Below, piece by piece: positions 58,909-64,000 of a stretch of DNA of 64,000 bases (the first letter of the stretch is position 1; each line of letters starts with the position of its first letter). Made by a program: the position numbers and the translations under genes. The notes beneath the pieces were generated by a model. The model searched no databases. It saw only the letters and a program-made list of their open reading frames with translations, and was not told where the DNA came from. This DNA comes from Thalassobacillus cyri (lineage in GTDB: Bacteria > Bacillota > Bacilli > Bacillales > Halobacillaceae): positions 62,001-126,000 of the forward strand of contig NZ_FNQR01000002.1 in assembly GCF_900107755.1 (NCBI RefSeq). Reading direction: 5' to 3'.

Positions 58909-59814
58909 TTATGTTGCTTCTATTTTTTCTACAATCTGTTCACAGATCTCATGAGTGGTAAGCGAGTCATGAATTGACGGGTCAGGCGTCCGGTTGTTGG
59001 CGATACAGTCGATGAAATGATCGGTAATCTGGTAAAAACCGCGTTTATACAAGGTTGGATCCCATCCGCCAAATTGGGAGATGCTGATCTCTTTATTGTG
59101 ATAATGGGTGGTTTCCACCAGGTCCTTGATGACATATTTATGATTCCCGGCGGAATATTCGATGGTTTCTTCCGTGGCGCCGCCATTGTGGTTCATGATG
59201 CCTATTGCGGTGCAGCCGTCACCAACCAGCTGGATGATCAGGTGGTCCATCATATCACCGTTTTTCAGCGTCTGGACATGGATATCATTCACTTCGGTAT
59301 CCATCAGAAAACGAAGGGTATCAACGACATGGATGAAATCCTCGACGACAAAACACCGGACATAATCGGGCAGCTTAAAGCGATTTTTCTGCATAATGAC
59401 CAGGCTTGGTTTTCCTTTTTCTTTCAAAGCTTTCACCGGAGGAATAAAACGCCGATTGAATCCGACCATCGCTATGGCCTTGTTTTCTTCTGCGAGCTGG
59501 ACGATTCTTTGGGTTTCATGAAAATGCATCGAAATCGGCTTGTCTATGTAGGTATGGATACCATGCGAGAGCAGCTTCTCCGCTATTTCGAAATGGGCCT
59601 CTGTTGCCGCACTGACGATAGCACCATCGATATCCTTCTCAATCAGCTCTTCGACGGTATGGACTTTTTCAGGAATCCGATACTTAGCGGACAGCTGGTC
59701 CAGCGTCTCTTTATTTCGAGTGCAGAGCACAAGTTCCACGCCTTCTTTTTCCGAAAGGACAGGCAGGTAGGCTTTCTTTGCGATGTCTCCTAATCCCACA
59801 ATTCCTATTTTCAA
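58909..59814 (-). CDS. Gfo/Idh/MocA family oxidoreductase
   Basis: NAD(P)-dependent sugar or inositol-type dehydrogenase family, 301 residues. The nucleotide loop is IGIVGLGDIAKKAYLP at the N-terminus, and the EKPIS-like motif reads YIDKPIS near 93. Downstream, GFNRRF and the DFIHVVDTLRFL helix carry typical catalytic-side residues. The substrate is unknown. The start is TTG at 59814 with GGGGTGA upstream; a longer reading to 59862 is not supported by the ribosome site. It is a lone gene divergent from rlmH. Confidence 0.85.
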   Translation of the reverse strand: MKIGIVGLGDIAKKAYLPVLSEKEGVELVLCTRNKETLDQLSAKYRIPEKVHTVEELIEKDIDGAIVSAATEAHFEIAEKLLSHGIHTYIDKPISMHFHETQRIVQLAEENKAIAMVGFNRRFIPPVKALKEKGKPSLVIMQKNRFKLPDYVRCFVVEDFIHVVDTLRFLMDTEVNDIHVQTLKNGDMMDHLIIQLVGDGCTAIGIMNHNGGATEETIEYSAGNHKYVIKDLVETTHYHNKEISISQFGGWDPTLYKRGFYQITDHFIDCIANNRTPDPSIHDSLTTHEICEQIVEKIEAT

Positions 59815-59966
59815 AGTAATCACCCCGCTATTAGTTGGTTTCAGCGTAACATGGAACAGCAAAAAGCTCTTGTCATTTGCATTTGTCGTGTGAGTTGGCT
59901 GTGTTTATTCTTTGCAGTTTTCAGCTATGATAAACTAGACCTATCCTTATAAAAGGAGGACTATCT

Positions 59967-60446
59967 ATGAAAATCACGATTGTAACCGTAGGGAAATTGA
60001 AAGAAAAATACTTGAAGCAAGGCATCCAGGAATACGTCAAACGCCTGGGCCCTTATGCATCCATAGATATGGCGGAAGTTGCAGATGAAAAAGCGCCGGA
60101 AAATTTGAGTGAAGCGGATATGAAAGAAGTGAAGAACAAAGAAGGCGAACGCATTTTAGCCAAAATCAATCCGGATAGCTACGTCATCACGCTTGAAATC
60201 GAAGGTAAACAGCTCACCTCTGAAAAGCTGGCGAAAAAGTTGGACGACCTCGCTACATACGGAAAAAGCAAGGTAACCTTCGTCATCGGAGGATCACTCG
60301 GGTTAAGTGATGAGGTGTTGAAGCGCAGTGACATGGGGCTTTCTTTTTCAAAAATGACGTTTCCTCATCAGTTGATGCGGTTGGTTCTGGTTGAACAGAT
60401 TTATCGGGCGTTTAAGATTAATCGTGGGGAACCGTACCATAAATAA
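59967..60446 (+). CDS. rlmH: 23S rRNA pseudouridine-1915 N3-methyltransferase RlmH
   Basis: SPOUT-class methyltransferase that acts on pseudouridine 1915 of 23S rRNA in the assembled ribosome. The 159 residues show the knotted-fold motifs [13 protein letters not shown] (about 110-122) and the C-terminal [20 protein letters not shown] followed by GEPYHK, conserved to the last residue. The ATG follows AAAAGGAGG. In B. subtilis it lies near walRK-htrC (yydA); here accessory genes have been inserted between them. Confidence 0.97.
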   Translation: MKITIVTVGKLKEKYLKQGIQEYVKRLGPYASIDMAEVADEKAPENLSEADMKEVKNKEGERILAKINPDSYVITLEIEGKQLTSEKLAKKLDDLATYGKSKVTFVIGGSLGLSDEVLKRSDMGLSFSKMTFPHQLMRLVLVEQIYRAFKINRGEPYHK

Positions 60447-60454
60447 GATAGTCT

Positions 60455-60508
60455 AAAAAAACCTGACCCCGGGAAGTAAAACCCGGAGCCAGGCATATTT
60501 TATTTTTT
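60455..60508. terminator. Bidirectional terminator, rlmH / regulator gene
   Basis: CCTG-CCCCGGG and CCCGG-GCCAGG pair with small bulges around an A-rich loop. A runs lie on the left and T runs on the right. Confidence 0.8.
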
Positions 60509-61423
60509 CTCTTCATATTTCACATGCATCAAAATCCCTTGTTCATAGTTCCCGAACTTCGGTCCGAATAAGTTCATCCCACCTGCGTTGACCGCATCCT
60601 CTTTAATCCCGATTTTAAAAGAGATATAAGGCTTATCGCAGACCATCAAGTCGTCCAGTGTAATGGAGTCATCCACCATTGTTCCGTCGATGAAACAACC
60701 TTTCTTCGTCACTTTCCACTGCTTTAGCATCCCGTATTGGGTATAATTCGTGCGCCACCAGTCGGGGGTGAAAATGCCTCTTTCCCCGCCAAAATCACTC
60801 GGTGAGGTCCAAGTTCCGGCTTCATAGCCATTGATCCATACGGTGATGTCTGATGGCCAATCCATTTTATAATTTGGAGCTTCGGAACAGACTTCAGCAC
60901 TGAATTCGATTTCCTTTGCCTGGTAGCCATATGGGATTCGATTAGGAAAACGGTACTCGACGTAACCGTCGCGGAAAAAAAGCAGTTGGGCTCTTTTCCT
61001 TTCCGGCTCATAAAAGGACCTGGGATCATCTTGTATGCCTATGTATCCGTCTTCAGCGACTAGTCCGCAATTCGGAACCACGTAACAATCCAAGTAATCG
61101 CCGATCGGCATTTCAAAGCTGATTTCATTTTCATCAGCAGAAAGATCTTCAGAAAAAAGATCCATGATGATACGGTCATAGTTGATGGCGCTGACTTTTT
61201 GCGTTCCTCTTCCTGGAACAAGTTCGGTGACGATCAAACCGACTTCTTCTAATTTATTGACATGGGAGGCGGTTGTTGAAAAAGGGAGTCCTAATTTATC
61301 TTTCAATTCATTGACGTTATGAGGTTTTTCACTGAGAATCTTCAACATCTCGATTCGGGTCTGGTTGGCTAGCGCCTTTGAGATCGAGAGCATATTATCA
61401 AATGACAACTGTAAACTTTTCAC
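60500..61423 (-). CDS. ArsR-type regulator with large C-terminal sensing domain
   Basis: Two-domain protein of 307 residues. The N-terminal winged helix (about 5-85: ISKALANQTRIEMLKIL, HNVNELKDKLGLPFSTTASHVNKLEEVGLI) is ArsR-like. The remaining 220 residues have aromatic-rich beta strands (DWPSDITVWINGYEAGTW) resembling a carbohydrate-binding sandwich, a layout seen in regulators of sugar operons. No metal-binding cysteine motif is present. The start is GTG at 61423 with AGGTGG upstream; a reading to 61483 is doubtful. It lies downstream of the GPH symporter and GH2 genes, so it probably controls them (inference). Confidence 0.82.
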   Translation of the reverse strand: MKSLQLSFDNMLSISKALANQTRIEMLKILSEKPHNVNELKDKLGLPFSTTASHVNKLEEVGLIVTELVPGRGTQKVSAINYDRIIMDLFSEDLSADENEISFEMPIGDYLDCYVVPNCGLVAEDGYIGIQDDPRSFYEPERKRAQLLFFRDGYVEYRFPNRIPYGYQAKEIEFSAEVCSEAPNYKMDWPSDITVWINGYEAGTWTSPSDFGGERGIFTPDWWRTNYTQYGMLKQWKVTKKGCFIDGTMVDDSITLDDLMVCDKPYISFKIGIKEDAVNAGGMNLFGPKFGNYEQGILMHVKYEEKK

Positions 61424-61485
61424 TTCGACACCACCTACGGCTATTCTATCCCCATTATAGCAGACTGGAAGGATATTCAACATAA

Positions 61486-61516
61486 ATCCCCTCTCCAGGG
61501 AAGGAGAGGGGATTAG
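61486..61516 (-). terminator. Hairpin between symporter and regulator genes
   Basis: AATCCCCTCTCC and GGAGAGGGGATT form a perfect 12-bp stem with a 5-nt loop, followed on the minus strand by TTATG. The T run is short, so it may only partly stop transcription before the regulator gene. Confidence 0.7.
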
Positions 61517-61519
61517 CGT

Positions 61520-62905
61520 TTAATACGTAGGATTTTCTTTCCATTTACGTTGTTCTAATTTTTTAAGAACATCGTTGTACTCAACTTCTGTGTAAGAATA
61601 GAAGTACATTACAATCAGACGAATTAAGGAACCTAGGGCCGGCAGCAATGCAACGACGAAGAACAGGGCATCCATGGTTGCAACCGTTTGTTCCTGGTTC
61701 GGTGCATAGTTAATCCAAGTCAAAATCACCCCGGTCAGACCACCAGCAATCGCGACGGATAGTTTTCCTGTGAAGGTCTGTCCGGAAAATGTAACCGCTT
61801 CGTTCCTTTTTCCTGTCTTCAGTTCCGTATACTCGATGGTTTCCGCGAGCATGGCAGAGATTAGTGGACCTGTGGCTGTATATAATAGCATCGTGATTGA
61901 GATGAAAATGAATGAAACGACGACGCTTGAGTATCCCAGTGAGAACCATACGATTCGGACAACGATATCAATTGCGACGATTGTTATCAGCAAATGTTTC
62001 TTCTTGAATCTGCGAGCAAGACTTGGGATAACGAAGAACCCTACACAGCTTGCCAGACTGATAATACCGAAAATGGACATAAGGGAAGCGTTTCCAAGAT
62101 TATAAGTAAAAAAGAATACATTCAATGCTTGTGTGATATTCATGAACACATTACAGAAAAAGACGACAAGGATAGCAAACATCGGTTTATTGGCACGGAC
62201 AGCCCGGACTGCATCGGATAATTTCACTTTGGTTTTCGGCGGCTTCACTCGTTCTTCCGTATTTTTGAAACCGTTAAGCATGACCGGAAGTGCAAAAGCC
62301 ATTAAAATTACCGTAGCCCAGAAATAACCTTTCCCTTGATCTCCCTGTCCAATCCACTCCGCCAGAGGAATGAACACAACTGGAGATAAACCAATCCCGG
62401 CAAATACCCCCATATTGGCAAAAGTGATCAGCTTCGTACGTTCCTGGGCATCCTGGCTCATAACTGTCGATAAAGACCAGTATGGAACATCAGAAACCGT
62501 ATAAATCATACCCCACAGAATGTACGTACCTCCGGCAAACAAAATCTTAGCTGTCGGGCTCAACCCATCAAGAGGTAAGAAACAAATGATCGTAATGATC
62601 ACGATGAAAAAGGGCATGTATTTTAAATAAGGACGGAATTTTCCGTGCTTGGAATGCAGCGTATCCATCACGGATGCCATCATCGGATCATTGACTGCAT
62701 CCCACGTCCGTGCAATCAGAAAGATCATACTAGCTGCAGCAGCTGAAATTCCTAAAATATCTGTGTAGAAAAACAAAATATAAGAACCGACTAGGCCGAA
62801 GCTGATACACTGACCAAAACCGTAACCAAAATAAGAGGCGAATTCCTTCGTTGTAATATTCTCACGCTTTTCCACTTCATTTAACTCCATTTGTTTTGCT
62901 TCCAT
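61520..62905 (-). CDS. Glycoside-pentoside-hexuronide (GPH):cation symporter
   Basis: Sugar transporter of 461 residues with twelve membrane segments. The N-terminal YFGYGFGQCISFGLVGSYILFFYTD and the RTWDAVNDPMMASVMD loop after helix 2 (about 66-81) are GPH signatures, as in UidB, MelB and XynP. It moves a glycoside with H+ or Na+. The ATG follows CGAGGAGG. It starts 18 bp after the GH2 gene, so its substrate is probably that enzyme's glycoside, perhaps a glucuronide (inference). Confidence 0.9.
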   Translation of the reverse strand: MEAKQMELNEVEKRENITTKEFASYFGYGFGQCISFGLVGSYILFFYTDILGISAAAASMIFLIARTWDAVNDPMMASVMDTLHSKHGKFRPYLKYMPFFIVIITIICFLPLDGLSPTAKILFAGGTYILWGMIYTVSDVPYWSLSTVMSQDAQERTKLITFANMGVFAGIGLSPVVFIPLAEWIGQGDQGKGYFWATVILMAFALPVMLNGFKNTEERVKPPKTKVKLSDAVRAVRANKPMFAILVVFFCNVFMNITQALNVFFFTYNLGNASLMSIFGIISLASCVGFFVIPSLARRFKKKHLLITIVAIDIVVRIVWFSLGYSSVVVSFIFISITMLLYTATGPLISAMLAETIEYTELKTGKRNEAVTFSGQTFTGKLSVAIAGGLTGVILTWINYAPNQEQTVATMDALFFVVALLPALGSLIRLIVMYFYSYTEVEYNDVLKKLEQRKWKENPTY

Positions 62906-62923
62906 ACTTTTTCCTCCTCGTAA

Positions 62924-64000
62924 TTATTCAAAAACGAAGCCGTTGGACTGTTGTGTCATAATATCTTTTATTTGTTTCGGATCGAACTTATATTCATGGT
63001 CATGATCCAATAAACCATTCACTTCCTGCTCGATATCCGTTAACTGTGTATAACAAAAACCTTGGATGTAAGACGTTTCTGTAATTACATTCGTTAATTT
63101 TTCTAATCGATCAAGAACTTCTTCTGGTGATTCCGGCCTTGTGCCATATCCCCAGTCCTTATTTTCAAAAGAACCGTAAGCAATTCCGCCGTACTCACTG
63201 ATGATTACCGGTTCTCCGCGGTAATGATAGCCTTGCGCGTAGTTTTGTTTACAGCTCGTCTTGGAGGGACTGCCGTTCACAAATGCCGCTTTTTCTTTAT
63301 AGCTGTCTTTCATCGAATTTGCATCCGAGTTGTAATCGTGGACCGTTAATATGTCTGTCACCGTATGTTCCCAACCATCATTCCCGACGACGAGCCTTGT
63401 GGGATCGAAAGCTTTTGCCTGGTAGTATAAAGCGTTTACGAAGTATTGCTGATCGATGCGATGATAGATTTCATTCACGCCCCATGATTCGTTCATCAAT
63501 GTGTAAATGATGACGGAAGGATGGTTATAATGCTTATCAATCATTTTTCGCGACTCATCCAGCATCCGTGACATCGATGTATTAGAAAATAGGAAACTGC
63601 TCGGCATCTCCGCCCACATAACAAGGCCCAATTTGTCACATAAATACATGTATCGTCGGTCGGCAATCGTCTGGTGGCGACGGACGCCGTTAAAGCCCAT
63701 TTCTTTCACTTTCGTCAAGTCCGCTTCCATTTGTTCGTACGAAGCGGTCATTAGTGAGCCAGGATAGTAGCCTTGATCCAGGATAAGTTTCTGGTAAAAA
63801 CTTTCCCGGTTTAACAGGATGCGATCGCCTTTGGCTTCAATGCTTCTCATACCGAAATAGCTTTCGACTTGGTCGTAGGTTTTTGTCTTATCTTTGACCG
63901 TAAAACGAATATCATAAAGGTCAGGTGTATCAGGCGACCAGTAAAATACACGAAAATCCGCCTGGTCCGATTGGACATCCATCGTTAAGTCGACCGAATG
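62924..64000 (-). CDS. Glycoside hydrolase family 2 enzyme (beta-glucuronidase-like), partial
   Basis: C-terminal part of a GH2 enzyme; the frame stays open to the right edge, so the N-terminal domains are outside the window. At least 359 residues are present. The barrel shows the acid/base Glu in YTLMNESWG, the nucleophile Glu in VIISEYGGIA, and the loop GFNGVRRHQTIADRRYMYLCDKLGLVMWAEMPS typical of the family. Substrate specificity (glucuronide, galactoside or other) cannot be fixed. First gene of the GH2-symporter operon. Confidence 0.9.
   Translation of the reverse strand, partial: HSVDLTMDVQSDQADFRVFYWSPDTPDLYDIRFTVKDKTKTYDQVESYFGMRSIEAKGDRILLNRESFYQKLILDQGYYPGSLMTASYEQMEADLTKVKEMGFNGVRRHQTIADRRYMYLCDKLGLVMWAEMPSSFLFSNTSMSRMLDESRKMIDKHYNHPSVIIYTLMNESWGVNEIYHRIDQQYFVNALYYQAKAFDPTRLVVGNDGWEHTVTDILTVHDYNSDANSMKDSYKEKAAFVNGSPSKTSCKQNYAQGYHYRGEPVIISEYGGIAYGSFENKDWGYGTRPESPEEVLDRLEKLTNVITETSYIQGFCYTQLTDIEQEVNGLLDHDHEYKFDPKQIKDIMTQQSNGFVFE

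Noticed and set aside
59017-59793. 258-codon open frame opposite the Gfo/Idh/MocA gene
   Set aside because: The minus-strand gene has clear family motifs; the plus-strand frame has no start signal and an unnatural residue mix.

Overview
The window is the replication-origin region of a low-to-mid G+C Firmicute of the family Bacillaceae. Gene order (gyrB-remB-recF-rlbA-dnaN-dnaA / oriC / rpmH-rnpA-spoIIIJ-jag-mnmE-mnmG-rsmG-noc-parA-parB ... ychF-rpsF-ssb-rpsR ... gdpP-rplI-dnaC ... purA ... walRKHIJ-htrC ... rlmH) matches the Bacillus subtilis origin. The protein sequences and accessory genes look more like the moderately halophilic Halobacillus/Virgibacillus/Oceanobacillus group; that genus-level call is inference. 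There is no CRISPR array, rRNA operon, prophage or intact insertion sequence.

Left arm (1-6706, minus strand): gyrB, remB, recF and rlbA form one operon. dnaN and dnaA form another, with a terminator after dnaN. The origin is bipartite. A DnaA-box cluster lies upstream of dnaA (6707-7412). The dnaA-dnaN gap holds DnaA boxes, DnaA-trio repeats and an AT-rich unwinding stretch.

Right arm, core part (7413-34583, mostly plus strand): ribosomal protein L34, RNase P protein, membrane insertase, Jag, tRNA-modification enzymes MnmE/MnmG, 16S methyltransferase RsmG, an inserted lrgAB-like pair, and the segregation module Noc/ParA/ParB with two parS sites. Then follow a cysteine-desulfurase-like gene, small membrane proteins, a phosphotransferase with no normal start codon, yyaC, a YkvI-type transporter, an MscS channel, yyzM, ychF, the S6-SSB-S18 operon with an S6:S18-binding leader, serA, a PHP histidinol phosphatase, yybS, gdpP, L9 and the replicative helicase.

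Second core part (34584-47767): a GNAT gene, a 20-bp tandem repeat and PurBoxes before purA, a 27-residue membrane microprotein, a lone tRNA-Phe, an M23 cell-wall peptidase, the WalRKHIJ-HtrC cell-wall control operon, a large intergenic DnaA-box cluster, an alkyltransferase-like protein and a metallo-hydrolase.

Accessory part (47768-64000): an amino-acid/sodium symporter, a cold-shock protein, a secreted NagZ-type glucosaminidase behind a NagR-like operator, a sortase with its own acidic surface substrate, an EamA transporter, threonine aldolase, tandem secreted subtilases, a Gfo/Idh/MocA oxidoreductase, rlmH, and a glycoside operon (GH2 enzyme, GPH symporter, two-domain ArsR regulator) that runs off the right edge.

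Main points for follow-up: DnaA-box clusters outside oriC (especially 46211-46488), Noc-binding palindromes in serA and walK, the 20-bp repeat array upstream of purA, the 27-aa microprotein, and the start-less phosphotransferase.
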